Positions 1-8,946 are shown, counted from the stretch's first letter. The stretch is DNA of 64,000 nucleotides from Paenibacillus aestuarii (GCF_027789125.1 NZ_JAQFVF010000038.1:1-64000), one strand, 5' to 3'. The notes: generated by a model not told the origin, from the sequence alone. Made by a program: numbers and translations.

Positions 1-54
1 TGGAAGTGCAGCAATGTATGGAGCTGACGAATACTAATCGGTCGAGGGCTTAAC
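1..54 (+). rRNA. 23S rRNA, 3' end (partial)
   Basis: The window opens inside the last bases of a 23S rRNA gene. The terminal block with GGAGCTGACGAATACTAATC followed by GGTCGAGGGCTTAACC is the conserved helix-101 end of Firmicute 23S rRNA. The exact 3' end (about 54) is estimated. The 5S gene follows on the same strand after about 150 bp, so this is the end of a 16S-23S-5S operon. Confidence 0.93.
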
Positions 55-203
55 CTAATAGAGGGATCTTTGAACGGAGTTCAAAGTCTCTCAGAGTTGC
101 TTCTTACTCAAAGAAGCAACACACTTTACGCAAGTTTCGTATCTAGTTTTCAGGGTGCAAGACGCTCTGAATAAGTAAAGATGTTTCCTGGCAGAAGCAT
201 CAC

Positions 204-321
204 GTTTGGTGATGATGGCGGAGGGGATCCACGCGTTCCCATCTCGAACACGACCGTTAAGCCCTCCAGCGTCGATGGTACTTGAACCGAAGGGTTCTGG
301 GAGAGTAGAACGTTGCCAAGC
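204..321 (+). rRNA. rrf: 5S rRNA
   Basis: About 118 nt with the conserved 5S landmarks: GGTGATGATGGCGGAGGGG near the 5' end, CCCATCTCGAACACGACCGT, TAAGCCCTCCAGCGTCGATG, and GGGAGAGTAGAACGTTGCCA at the 3' end. The ends are estimated from pairing of the 5' and 3' strands. It is the last gene of the rRNA operon and is followed by a strong terminator; no tRNA genes follow. Confidence 0.92.
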
Positions 322-328
322 ATAGGGA

Positions 329-366
329 AAAGCCTTTCATGAGATGATCTCATGAAAGGCTTTTTA
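329..366 (+). terminator. rRNA operon terminator
   Basis: A 15-bp perfect stem (AAGCCTTTCATGAGA / TCTCATGAAAGGCTT) with a 4-nt loop, followed by a T-run. It lies 7 bp after the 5S end. Confidence 0.9.
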
Positions 367-560
367 ATGTGAATTTTAATTAGAAAGATACATAAAAGTC
401 CCCAAAAGCCATCGTCTAGTTTACTGACTATGGCTTTTTGAGTATATGCGAATAGCTGGTCAATGTCAGTGGACGATCGTGTGAAATTAGGATAGTTACT
501 CGATCGTTCCTCTAAAATAATCACACGAATAGGTAAACAACTAAAGGAGATTCATATGTA

Positions 561-1568
561 ATGAAACCTGACCATATAAAATTTCCGCCGGGATTTTGGG
601 CGGGAGTACAACAATTAGGCATTGTCCCACACGAAGTAGCTCGTAAAGCGGAGCTGCCGCTCACCATAACAGAATCAGAGGCGGTCACCGCCGCCCAATA
701 TTTCAGAATCTGGCAAGCCTACTCCGAGCTCGGTGGTGATATTGCCACCGCCATCGTTCGGCTTGTAACCGTCTTTGAAGCGACACAGTACCCACCGACC
801 GTCTTGGCGACCTACCATGCTCGTGACTATCGTGACGCTCTGAACCGAATGGTTCGTTACAAACAACTGTGCCCTCCAGAACGCTTGCGTATAAAGGAAG
901 AGGGCGAACGCTGTACAATCGAATTGGAATGGATGCATAACGAGCAATCCGGACCGCCAGTGTTGGTTGGCGCCACGCTGGCTTTTCTTCTAGAGCTTGG
1001 GCGACGGGGCACGGGCCGGCCTTTAGTTGCACGATCTGTGGAATTGTCTCTCTCGATAGGCGATGTATCGGTCCTCGAAGCTTACTTCGGGTGCCCTATC
1101 CGGCTGGGTGCAACCGTTAACCGATTGACGCTGCATCGGAGAGATCTGGACCGCCCCTTTATTTCATATAACAAAGAGCTTCTGGAGATCCTGACTCCCG
1201 CATTGGATCGATCGTTGGATGAACAGTGCAGCCGTTCCCTCCCCGAGATGGTGAAGTGGATTTTGAAGCGCAGCTTGAGTGGAGGGCGCCTGGATATTCG
1301 GACTGTGGCAAGTGAGCTAGGCATGAGTGATCGAACCCTGCAGCGCCGTCTTACTGACGAAGGAACAACTTTCAAGCAGTTGTTGACACAGGCACGGCAT
1401 GAACAGGCACGAGAATGCTTGGCTGACCCCAAGCTCGAAATTAAAGAAGTGGCTTTCTTAATTGGATATGAGGACCAGAACTCGTTTTACCGTGCCTTTC
1501 GCCTTTGGGAAGGCGATACGCCTTCAAATTGGCGTTCCGAATATTTTGCGGTAAACCCGCCGTCATAG
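561..1568 (+). CDS. AraC family transcriptional regulator
   Basis: 335-aa regulator. The N-terminal about 200 residues resemble the arabinose-binding-like effector domain of the OruR/ArgR type (PF12625). The C-terminal double helix-turn-helix (about residues 242-325) contains LDIRTVASELGMSDRTLQRR and the second-helix block IKEVAFLIGYEDQNSFYRAF, typical AraC signatures. The ATG at 561 follows AAAGGAGA by about 11 bp; an ATG at 555 is followed at once by a stop. A short-chain dehydrogenase follows on the same strand after 166 bp and is a plausible target, by inference only. The inducer is unknown. Confidence 0.88.
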   Translation: MKPDHIKFPPGFWAGVQQLGIVPHEVARKAELPLTITESEAVTAAQYFRIWQAYSELGGDIATAIVRLVTVFEATQYPPTVLATYHARDYRDALNRMVRYKQLCPPERLRIKEEGERCTIELEWMHNEQSGPPVLVGATLAFLLELGRRGTGRPLVARSVELSLSIGDVSVLEAYFGCPIRLGATVNRLTLHRRDLDRPFISYNKELLEILTPALDRSLDEQCSRSLPEMVKWILKRSLSGGRLDIRTVASELGMSDRTLQRRLTDEGTTFKQLLTQARHEQARECLADPKLEIKEVAFLIGYEDQNSFYRAFRLWEGDTPSNWRSEYFAVNPPS

Positions 1569-1734
1569 CATTCCAGCCTAACACGCTTACAAAAGTGCTT
1601 TCATTTTCGGGCTTCCTTATTTGGCGGGTTAAACAAGAGATTTGGCGTTGCACGCTAGTTACCGAACGATCCGAATAAAGTAAGATGATCTCTATCCGGA
1701 GTACAGTGAATGACAACAAAAGGAGACATAAGTT

Positions 1735-2526
1735 ATGGATATGGGATTAAGTAACAAAACCGCTTTAGTAACAGGGTCGACGAAAGGTATAGGGAAAGCG
1801 ATTGCCATTGAACTCGCCAGAGAAGGCGTCCATGTCCTCGTGAATGGACGAAATCACGAGGAGGTAGAACGAACGGTAAATGAATTGAAGTCCGATTTCC
1901 CGTCTACCTCCCCTCAAAATGCTGCAGCCGATATTGTCGATAGGCAGCAAAGAGAAGCTCTATTCGAGCAATATCCCGATGTCGATATTCTGGTTAACAA
2001 TATGGGGATTTATGAAATCATGTCGTACGAGGATGTTGACGATGAGGTATGGGAAAAATACTTCCGAACGAACGTTCTTGCCGCTAATGGCTTATCTAAA
2101 TTTTATTTGCCTAAGATGTTGAAAAACAACGACGGACGAATCATCTTTATCGCAAGTGAGGAAGCGGTTATGCCTTCAGGGCAAATGCCTCAGTATGGTA
2201 TGACTAAATCCATGTTATTGTCACTGTCCAAGAGCTTGTCTAAACGAACGAAAGGAACGGATGTCACTTCCAATACGATCATGCCAGGGCCAACGCTTTC
2301 GGAACATGTATATCAAATCATTGATAGTTTGTATCCTGATGATATGACATTTTCAGAAAAAGAGAAAAAATTTATGGCTGCAAACCTGCCCCAATCGGAA
2401 ATACAGCGGTTTATCAGGCCTTTTGAAATAGGTAGGCTGGCAGCATTCTTATGCAGTCCTTATGCAACCGCATTTAAAGGTTCTCCAATCCGGATGGACG
2501 GGGGCATGGTGCCTACAATCTTTTAA
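1735..2526 (+). CDS. SDR family NAD(P)-dependent oxidoreductase
   Basis: 263-aa cytosolic short-chain dehydrogenase/reductase. The Rossmann cofactor motif TGSTKGIG is at residues 14-21, the structural motif NNMG about 87-90, and the catalytic Ser...Tyr-x3-Lys is seen as IASEEAV followed by YGMTK (about 155-160). Length fits the classical SDR family. The ATG at 1735 has a good site (AAAGGAGA). A terminator lies 70 bp downstream. The substrate cannot be read from the sequence; control by the upstream AraC regulator is an inference from adjacency. Confidence 0.88.
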   Translation: MDMGLSNKTALVTGSTKGIGKAIAIELAREGVHVLVNGRNHEEVERTVNELKSDFPSTSPQNAAADIVDRQQREALFEQYPDVDILVNNMGIYEIMSYEDVDDEVWEKYFRTNVLAANGLSKFYLPKMLKNNDGRIIFIASEEAVMPSGQMPQYGMTKSMLLSLSKSLSKRTKGTDVTSNTIMPGPTLSEHVYQIIDSLYPDDMTFSEKEKKFMAANLPQSEIQRFIRPFEIGRLAAFLCSPYATAFKGSPIRMDGGMVPTIF

Positions 2527-2598
2527 GATAACAACCGCGTTTATATTCCTGTAGCCATATTAAGCTATCGGAAACGTTAGTCGAAGATCAACACATGA

Positions 2599-2622
2599 AG
2601 GCAGCCAGATGGCTGCCTTTTT
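2599..2622 (+). terminator. terminator after SDR gene
   Basis: 9-bp stem AGGCAGCCA / TGGCTGCCT with a 2-nt loop and a T5 tail, 73 bp after the stop codon. A near twin (GGCAGCC/GGCTGCC) terminates the operon at 9.7 kb. Confidence 0.75.
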
Positions 2623-2838
2623 CTCATTGATCTGGCTGAAAGAAAGAGCTCCGACCTGCATGGTATGCGCATCATATTCGACGCACCGAGTCACATCTTG
2701 TCAAATGCCATAAAGAGATTGTTTAGGGGGCCCAGAGCGTTCGTATAAGTTTAAGATGGCTCGAACATTCTGTTTACACTCAACAGTTAAGGTCTTCGTG
2801 AGGGATTTTACTACTGTTGGTTGAGGAGTGTGGACCAT
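2623..2838. other. intergenic, no gene seen
   Basis: About 215 bp between the SDR terminator and the metallophosphoesterase. No convincing ORF, RNA or repeat was recognised. A weak inverted pair CTGTT/AACAG lies near 2771-2787. Confidence 0.5.
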
Positions 2839-2874
2839 TTGACAACGGGATGGAAGACTTTGGGATAATCGGTA

Positions 2875-3957
2875 TTGATGCTTGCGGTAAGCGTGTATTC
2901 CTCATCGGCCGAGACGGTTTCACAGTATGGGAATTACGTCGTCAGAGACGGTTTTTCGGAAAATAAGTCTTCTTACGTCTTGGAAAATGGTGCTCAGCTT
3001 CCGTCGGATGAGGCCAATTCCTTGAACAAAAGCGGGGAAAACCAGCCTTTGCTTAGTTTCCCAGTGCTCAGCGACATTCATGTGCAGTCCTGGGACGAGC
3101 AATCCAAGCGCAAGTTCGCAGCCGCACTGCAGGATTTGGATCAGATTAACCCGCATGCGGATACGCTCGTGATCAATGGCGATATGACGAATGGTATGCC
3201 GGCGGATTATAGAAAATTAGCTCAGATCCTAGTATCGAATCCGCACCCGGATCGAGTAGAATACGCAATTGGCAATCATGAGTTTTATGAAGCCTGGTTT
3301 GACGATAATAGGGCGTGGAGCTCGGAGACATTTCCGAACGGCGAGACGGAACAAGCCTCGATTGATCGCTTCCTCCAGTTGACAGGAGAGCATCATGTTT
3401 TTTATGATCGAGAGATCAACGGTTACTCGTTTATTTTTCTAGGGATGGAGCATTATCGGCAATCCGATCCGGCGAACTTAGAGGATGCATATCTATCCAA
3501 AGAGCAGTTGGACTGGCTACAGGCCAAGCTGCAGCTGAGCGCCAAAGCGGATGGACAGAAGCCGATTTTCGTATTTTTGCATCAGCCTCTGCCGAATACT
3601 GTGGCGGGTACGCGATTATGCTGCACGAACAACCGGGCTGTCATTCAGAACGAGGAGCTGCGGAAGATATTTTCACAATTCCCGCAGATCATCTTCTTTT
3701 CCGGCCATACACATTGGGAGCTGAAGCTTCCGGAAACATTCGTACGGGACACGTTTACGATGGTAAATTCAGCTTCGACCGAACAACTCTGGACAGATAA
3801 CGGCAGCGGTGGTGAAGTGGAAATGGGGCCGGACGAAAGTCAAGGACTTTACGTAGAGGTATATCCAGACAAGGTGAAGATAAAAGGCCGCGACTTTTAC
3901 CGCCAGAGCTGGATCCCAGAAGCACAATTCGAAGTGCCTGTTGGCAAAATTAGATGA
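2875..3957 (+). CDS. metallophosphoesterase, signal peptide interrupted by a stop
   Basis: 360-aa calcineurin-like phosphoesterase. Metal-ligand motifs occur in order: SDIH (Asp-x-His), NGDM, GNHE, LHQP and GHTH. The domain fills the protein. The TTG at 2875 has no ribosome site and leaves a very short N-terminus before SSSAET. A TTG at 2839 in the same frame has a good site (GAGGAG, 10 bp upstream) and would start MTTGWKTLG, but a TAA at 2866-2868 cuts it off. Joined together, the two pieces look like one signal peptide (basic residue, then hydrophobic stretch, then A-E). The gene may therefore be a recent pseudogene, or it may use the weak downstream start. A second phosphoesterase follows. 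Confidence 0.75.
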   Translation: MMLAVSVYSSSAETVSQYGNYVVRDGFSENKSSYVLENGAQLPSDEANSLNKSGENQPLLSFPVLSDIHVQSWDEQSKRKFAAALQDLDQINPHADTLVINGDMTNGMPADYRKLAQILVSNPHPDRVEYAIGNHEFYEAWFDDNRAWSSETFPNGETEQASIDRFLQLTGEHHVFYDREINGYSFIFLGMEHYRQSDPANLEDAYLSKEQLDWLQAKLQLSAKADGQKPIFVFLHQPLPNTVAGTRLCCTNNRAVIQNEELRKIFSQFPQIIFFSGHTHWELKLPETFVRDTFTMVNSASTEQLWTDNGSGGEVEMGPDESQGLYVEVYPDKVKIKGRDFYRQSWIPEAQFEVPVGKIR

Positions 3958-3996
3958 CGGGTTTGAAGGTATTCCATTTTGGTGAGGAGGATGCTT

Positions 3997-4773
3997 TTGG
4001 AAGGAAATTTATTGAACTGTCTTTACTTATTCTTAGTTCTATTTATTTGCTATTTAATCTTTATCTTACCAACACAATGGCTAAAAATTGAGCGAGTAAA
4101 ATATGCTCTTAATTTAAATGTGAGAATCCTGCAAATAAGTGATTTGCATGTTGAAAGATTAAGAATTAGTCCATCCAGAATAGCCGCTATCATTAATGAT
4201 GAAAAACCCGATTATATATTTATTACTGGTGATTTTACCAAATACCGAAAAAGTCTTCCTAGACTAGAAGAGTACTTAAGAGCTATGACTATTTGTAACG
4301 TGCCTATATATTGTGTTCTTGGAAACCATGATTATCAGCAGAAAAATGTCATAGATATTGTCAAGCTTCTAAGAAAATATGGGCTTCATTTGTTGAGAAA
4401 CGAGTCACTGCATTTAGAACGATTTGAATTAATTGGAATTGATGATTTCGATTCAGGTAAGAGTGACATTGAAGCAGCTTTTAAAGCTGTTGATGTTCGT
4501 AGAACTAAGCTCATAATTACCCACGATCCTAACGTAGTACTGCATCTAAATAAAAACTTTGACTATTTAATGGCCGGACATCTCCACGGTAAACAATTCA
4601 ATATTCCATTTTTCTTTCATATCAAAAACGCAGGTAAGCTGCCTAGAATGGGGATTTATAAGGGATTACATAAATATCAATTTGGGGCTTACTACATATC
4701 TAAAGGTATTGGGCAAACAGGAGTCAATGCAAGACTTTTTGTCAGAAGTGAAGTAACCATGCATTATTTATAA
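3997..4773 (+). CDS. membrane-anchored metallophosphoesterase (YkuE-like)
   Basis: About 258 aa. One N-terminal membrane segment (LYLFLVLFICYLIFIL) anchors a calcineurin-like domain with ISDLHVE, ITGDF, LGNHDY, ITHDPN and AGHLHGKQF, the set seen in the YkuE group. The frame is open from TTG 3979 and has an ATG at 3991, but GAGGAGG ends at 3990, so the TTG at 3997 (6-nt spacing) is the best start. The coding sequence is markedly more AT-rich than its neighbours, which suggests separate acquisition. It lies 39 bp after another phosphoesterase and may be cotranscribed. Substrate unknown. Confidence 0.82.
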   Translation: MEGNLLNCLYLFLVLFICYLIFILPTQWLKIERVKYALNLNVRILQISDLHVERLRISPSRIAAIINDEKPDYIFITGDFTKYRKSLPRLEEYLRAMTICNVPIYCVLGNHDYQQKNVIDIVKLLRKYGLHLLRNESLHLERFELIGIDDFDSGKSDIEAAFKAVDVRRTKLIITHDPNVVLHLNKNFDYLMAGHLHGKQFNIPFFFHIKNAGKLPRMGIYKGLHKYQFGAYYISKGIGQTGVNARLFVRSEVTMHYL

Positions 4774-4821
4774 GAGACAGCGGCGGCTAAAACTATTTCC
4801 CGAGTCTCAGCTGCCTACACT

Positions 4822-5652
4822 TTGAGAGACGAGGTGAATAACCTGACTGATTATACGAAGAGTAACCGCGTGCATTGGAACGCCCGCACTGCAGTCAATG
4901 CCGCTAGTGCAGCCAGATACGATATCGAGGGGCTAAAGGCAGGTAAATCCACCCTAACCCCGATTGAGCATGAGGAACTGCGTGATTTGCCGGGTAAGTC
5001 GTTGCTACACCTCCAGTGTCACTTTGGTTTGGATACGCTCTCCTTGGCTCGTCTCGGTGCGCACGTTACTGGCGTAGATTTTTCCGAGGATGCGATTGCA
5101 ATCGCTGAGCGGTTGAGCCAGGAAACAGGGCTAAATGCGCGTTTTCTCTGTTCGGATATCTACGGGCTGCCCCAGGTACTCGAAGATACGTTCGATATCG
5201 TCTTTACGTCAGGCGGCGTCTTGTTTTGGCTCTCCGATCTTGATCGGTGGGCGAAGATCATCGCGCATTTCCTCAAACCAGGTGGCGTCTTGTACCTACA
5301 GGAGGAGCATCCGTTTCTCAATGTCTTTGATGATGCTGCAGATGTGACGGATTTGCACACACGTTACCCTTACTTTCATACGGAGCAACCACTTAAGATC
5401 GAGGGCCTCCTGCCATATTCTGATCCAGCGACCGACCAGCGGACTGTTGAATATGTCTGGAGCTACAGTTTCAGCGATATCCTGAATGCTCTGATTGGTG
5501 CTGGTCTGCGTTTGGACTATCTCCATGAGTTTTCTCATGGTGGCAACCGGCGTTTCCCGTTCATGGCGCAGGGCGAGGATGGACGGTGGAGATGGAACGA
5601 CGCTACCAATAATATTCCACTCACGTTCTCGCTGCAGGCCACAAAGGTATGA
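4822..5652 (+). CDS. class I SAM-dependent methyltransferase
   Basis: About 276-aa cytosolic methyltransferase. Motif I is LLHLQCHFGLDTLSLARLGA with the acidic VTGVDFSEDAI after it (about residues 58-85). Motif IV-like VFTSGGVLFW and the post-motif FLKPGGVLYLQEEHP are present. TTG 4822 is the annotated start; the GAGGTGA at 4831-4837 is better placed for an atypical CTG at 4843, so the N-terminus is uncertain by seven residues. Substrate unknown. The gene stands alone between a phosphoesterase and a membrane protein. Confidence 0.85.
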   Translation: MRDEVNNLTDYTKSNRVHWNARTAVNAASAARYDIEGLKAGKSTLTPIEHEELRDLPGKSLLHLQCHFGLDTLSLARLGAHVTGVDFSEDAIAIAERLSQETGLNARFLCSDIYGLPQVLEDTFDIVFTSGGVLFWLSDLDRWAKIIAHFLKPGGVLYLQEEHPFLNVFDDAADVTDLHTRYPYFHTEQPLKIEGLLPYSDPATDQRTVEYVWSYSFSDILNALIGAGLRLDYLHEFSHGGNRRFPFMAQGEDGRWRWNDATNNIPLTFSLQATKV

Positions 5653-5780
5653 CGGAGGTAACAAGTTAGTCTTCCTATCGCCAGCTGTTGTAAGGATGTA
5701 CGATGAGGGCGAGAAAAATCTTTATCTTGAAAAAGAAACGGCTACGACATTGGAATTGTTTTAATAATGGGGGTTCTAAC

Positions 5781-6428
5781 ATGAAGAAAATCTCAATATC
5801 GATGCATGAGATACCCAAGAACATCCGGATTCCTCGATGGTCTTTTCTAATCGCAATACTCATCATCGGTGTTATGCTTGCTTCTTTACCTGAGATGTTA
5901 ACGGTTGGTCCGAGTTGGATTATTCCCGCACTTTCGTTTTTTTTCCTGGTGCCGCTAGTTTATACTGTGGCTAGAGGCCATCATGCGTTTACTCGATTTT
6001 TTACTTTTATCATAATCAGCATCATGACATTAGGGCTTATAAGCAGTGTAATATTCTTGATTCATACTTTGTTTGCCCATTTAGCTGTTGCATCGAGTTT
6101 GTTTCGAAATGCGGCTCTCTTGTGGGTTGCAAACATTATTGTTTTTACAATTTGGTACTGGGAAGTTGATCAAGGGGGGCCGATTCGTCGTCACACAGGG
6201 TACACCCAGTCACCAGATTTTCTTTTCCCGCAAATGACGGAAGGATGGACAGATTGGAAGCCAAGCTTTTTCGATTATTTATTTTTAGCTTTTAATACGA
6301 ATACAGCATTCAGTCCAACCGACACATTAGTGATGTCGGGGCGCGCAAAGTTGCTAATGATGACTCAAGCTGCTATATCTTTGGTCATCCTTGCTGTTTT
6401 AGCTGCCCGTGCTGTAAATATAGTATGA
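5781..6428 (+). CDS. multipass membrane protein of unknown function
   Basis: About 215 aa. The frame is open from 5703, but the ATG at 5781 follows GGGGGTT and gives a normal N-terminus (MKKISISMHEI). Four to five hydrophobic segments are visible (about residues 22-38, 45-62, 73-100, 108-125, 190-210). The C-terminal block has FLAFNTNTAFSPTDT and ends in ARAVNIV, with an overall plan like DUF1345-type proteins; that link is a guess. A strong terminator follows 13 bp after the stop. Confidence 0.7.
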   Translation: MKKISISMHEIPKNIRIPRWSFLIAILIIGVMLASLPEMLTVGPSWIIPALSFFFLVPLVYTVARGHHAFTRFFTFIIISIMTLGLISSVIFLIHTLFAHLAVASSLFRNAALLWVANIIVFTIWYWEVDQGGPIRRHTGYTQSPDFLFPQMTEGWTDWKPSFFDYLFLAFNTNTAFSPTDTLVMSGRAKLLMMTQAAISLVILAVLAARAVNIV

Positions 6429-6440
6429 GAGTTAAACGAT

Positions 6441-6479
6441 AAAGAAGCTGATCTCGCAAACGAGGTCAGCTTCTTTCCA
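6441..6479 (+). terminator. bidirectional terminator
   Basis: 16-bp stem AAAGAAGCTGATCTCG / CGAGGTCAGCTTCTTT with one mismatch and a 4-nt loop. It sits between the membrane protein gene and the converging DoxX gene. Confidence 0.75.
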
Positions 6480-6564
6480 GTGGATACAAGAGATTGACCG
6501 CATAATTAGCAATGTCTATTCTTCGCTGTCGTATTGATCCGGATACTCTCAGCTTATAGTTGTT

Positions 6565-7143
6565 CTACTGATTTATACTTGCTGACGAGCTTTTGCTGTG
6601 CCATGGTGTACCCAAATATCGCAGTGCCCAGCGGTCAAGCCCATACCAACCGGCAATTTTCCATGCTAGCACGAGCCAGGTCGTTAAAACAAAGAGTAGT
6701 GGATTGCTACTTAAAGTGCCGGCAAACAAATAACTGGCATTCATCATTCCACCAAAAAATGCTGCAATTCCGGTAAGAAGGCCAAGGATTAAACCGAGTC
6801 CTACCAATACTTCTCCATAGGCCACCATGTAAGCAAACAATTTGGAGTGGGTAAGGACGACATCTTGTAGAAAGGTCGCGTACCACCAGCTAACATCCTT
6901 ACCGCTCTCGGCTTTCGTCAAAGAGCCTTTGACAAAGCTTTCAAGGGCAACTCCGCTTTTGGCTCCTACCCATGTGTCGGCGGTGATTTTGTGCCACCCC
7001 GCCAGGATCCATTCATATCCGACATACAAACGGATTACCAACCAGATCCAAGCTGCCCGGGTATCGCTAAGTAAAAATCGGGAAACGGGATTCTCGGGAA
7101 CTATTACATGCTTTTCTTGAAGCTGTACAGAACTCTTTTTCAT
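6565..7143 (-). CDS. DoxX family membrane protein
   Basis: 192 aa. RLYVGYEWILAGWHKI near residues 37-52 and four hydrophobic helices are typical of DoxX/TQO-small-subunit-like proteins. Helices lie at about 30-50, 95-115, 118-140 and 145-165. Conserved small-residue stretches LVGLGLILGLLTG and LFVLTTWLVLAWKIAGW fit the family. ATG 7143 is preceded by AAAGGAGGTG. It probably shares a transcript with the small gene upstream (89-bp gap), whose promoter region carries an FNR-like site. The role in redox or thiol metabolism is inferred from the family. Confidence 0.85.
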   Translation of the reverse strand: MKKSSVQLQEKHVIVPENPVSRFLLSDTRAAWIWLVIRLYVGYEWILAGWHKITADTWVGAKSGVALESFVKGSLTKAESGKDVSWWYATFLQDVVLTHSKLFAYMVAYGEVLVGLGLILGLLTGIAAFFGGMMNASYLFAGTLSSNPLLFVLTTWLVLAWKIAGWYGLDRWALRYLGTPWHSKSSSASINQ

Positions 7144-7232
7144 TCTAGAACACCTCCTTTAATATCTAAAACGAACATGTGGATATCTTCAATCTCCCAT
7201 ACCAAATTTCAGTTAAGATTTAGTCAGAAAGA

Positions 7233-7523
7233 TCAAAATTTTGTTTTCAGCAAGTTTTTTGCTAAATTTTCTATAATAACATCCCGAAGGCCGTTTTCTT
7301 CCTCATCCAGAACATGAATCAGATAGTCTTCTCCCGGCTTAGAAGCTTTAAAGATAACATGCTCTTTGTCGATGAGTACAACCTCATGACCGCAATCCGT
7401 GAGACATTGCTGAAAGTCCGCCAAGGTCGGTTTCTGATTTTCCTCTAAGAGAATAATGCCTCTCAGCAAAGAAGTTCTGTCATGATGGATGACTTTGAAA
7501 TGGATGGTAATTTCTTTTTTCAC
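7233..7523 (-). CDS. hypothetical protein (96 aa)
   Basis: A 96-aa acidic-basic soluble protein with no motif recognised. It starts MKKEITIHFKVIHHDRTS, has no signal or membrane segment, and reads as a mixed alpha/beta small domain. ATG 7523 has upstream AAGGAG on the minus strand. It is the first gene before doxX and lies about 63 bp from a perfect TGTGA-N6-TCACA site, so oxygen-responsive control is plausible. The function is not assigned. Confidence 0.7.
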   Translation of the reverse strand: MKKEITIHFKVIHHDRTSLLRGIILLEENQKPTLADFQQCLTDCGHEVVLIDKEHVIFKASKPGEDYLIHVLDEEENGLRDVIIENLAKNLLKTKF

Positions 7524-7585
7524 AGTCAGTTCAACTCCTTATTTTAACTTCCCTGTTTACGTTACCAATCCCGTGAGGAAACGGC

Positions 7586-7601
7586 TGTGAGAAATGTCAC
7601 A
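7586..7601. promoter_or_regulatory. FNR/CRP-type operator
   Basis: A perfect dyad TGTGA-GAAATG-TCACA, matching the Crp/Fnr family consensus and the Bacillus Fnr box (TGTGA-N6-TCACT) apart from the last base. It lies about 63 bp upstream of the 96-aa gene. A class II position near -41.5 would put transcription start near 7552 on the minus strand. Which regulator binds is not known from the window. Confidence 0.55.
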
Positions 7602-7836
7602 GTAACATATCATATTCGGCCTAAGTTGTCCGGTTCATGTGACACAAAAGAGTTCCCAACTAAGCGGCAATATAGGATTTTATTTATCAGTCCAAGGCTA
7701 CCGCTGTTTCTGTTTCCAAGCCAGTCTAATACTTATTAAGCTCACTGAGGCACGCAATAAATGTTGATTTCTAGCATACGAATATTATGGTGCTGTTTGT
7801 TTTATTAGCATCGACCGAGCCTCGGGGAGGAGTACC

Positions 7837-8228
7837 ATGGAATTCGTACGCAATCAAGTTGAGCAGGTGCAAACCATGAATCACGTCATCGATGTGATGA
7901 GGCAGCGGCTTCATGTTTTCCAGGAATCTGGAGACCATCGGGCCGTATTTCAGCGTGCCTATTTGTTGATGACACAGGAGATGCAAAGGCGTCTTGTATC
8001 CGGCTTTTTCCATGATACCGTTTGGATGGAGCGTGTTTTAGGGGGAATGGTTTACAGCAATCCATGTTGCAAAGACCCTTACTAGATGCCAAAACAAGAG
8101 GGTGCAATCTGATTGTTGCTCAATGTGAGTTTGGTACAACTGCATTTCGAAATTTGCAGAGATCAGGATTTCGGGTTGCCTTCACAAAGTCTGTATGGAA
8201 ACGCTCAAGTATGGCTCAAATTCCGTAG
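7837..8228 (+). pseudogene. relic: DUF5995 N-terminus joined to GNAT C-terminus
   Basis: The first part (7837 to about 8035) has a good site (GGGAGGAG) and ATG and encodes a DUF5995-like N-terminus ending near TVWMERVL, where that family normally continues for well over 100 residues. From about 8045, in a different frame, the sequence encodes GNGLQQSMLQ, then RGCNLIVAQCEFGTTAFRN and LQRSGFRVAFTKSVW, which is the C-terminal part of a GNAT-type acetyltransferase. Neither gene is complete. The simplest reading is a deletion joining two former neighbours. No stable product is expected. Family names rest on motif recall. Confidence 0.6.
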
Positions 8229-8337
8229 TATTTTTATGGTTAAACGAACAGGAACAAAATCGCTCTCCCTCTGTTATAATCACACTAGAAATACACTATG
8301 TTAAATATACTATATGAATGGGTGGCGATGGTTTGGT

Positions 8338-8946
8338 ATGAGTCTTTTTAATAACTGCGTGGGGAAGAGACTAAATGGTTCTCTTAAATGGATGAATGAA
8401 CCACATGAATGGGAATTTTCCGAACAACATTCACTTCAGATTACCGCGCCTCCTCGTGCTGACTTTTTCCATAACCCAACACAGGAAAGTAGAAAAAATT
8501 CCGCTCCATTCCTATATACGACAACAAATGAAAATTTTATTTTAACCACGCGGGTCAGCGTAGACATACGCGACCGGAATGACTCCGGGTGCCTGATGGT
8601 AATGGCAGACGAGAATAACTGGGCCAAGTTATGTTATGAGAATTTCAGAGGTCGACCTTCTATTATTAGTGTTGTAACTAAAGATATTTCAGATGATTGT
8701 ATCGGTGACTATGTCGGGCATACAAACCCCTTCTTAAGGGTATCTCGATACGATAATTGTATAGCTTTTCATTATTCTCTAGATGGTAATGAATGGGCAT
8801 TAGTGCGGTATTTTGGGATGAATAATATCCAAAGTTTAAAAGTCGGTGTAGTTGCGCAGAGTCCAGTTGGTGACGGATGTGTCGTGCAGTTCGATTACTT
8901 GCACCTCCTTCCTAATACGAATGCAGATGTAAGAAATATAAAATAA
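8338..8946 (+). CDS. DUF1349 (concanavalin-like) domain protein
   Basis: About 202 aa, soluble, no signal peptide. The block SLQITAPPRADFFHNP, then LYTTTNENFILTTRVSV, DSGCLMVMADENNWAKLCYE and VSRYDNCIAFHYSLDGNEW, is the DUF1349 beta-sandwich pattern (lectin/glucanase-like fold). The frame is open from 8314, but the ATG at 8338 with GGGTGG upstream is preferred. AT-rich like the surrounding relic region. DUF1349 proteins are often near sugar enzymes; no such link is seen here, so the role is unknown. Confidence 0.8.
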   Translation: MSLFNNCVGKRLNGSLKWMNEPHEWEFSEQHSLQITAPPRADFFHNPTQESRKNSAPFLYTTTNENFILTTRVSVDIRDRNDSGCLMVMADENNWAKLCYENFRGRPSIISVVTKDISDDCIGDYVGHTNPFLRVSRYDNCIAFHYSLDGNEWALVRYFGMNNIQSLKVGVVAQSPVGDGCVVQFDYLHLLPNTNADVRNIK

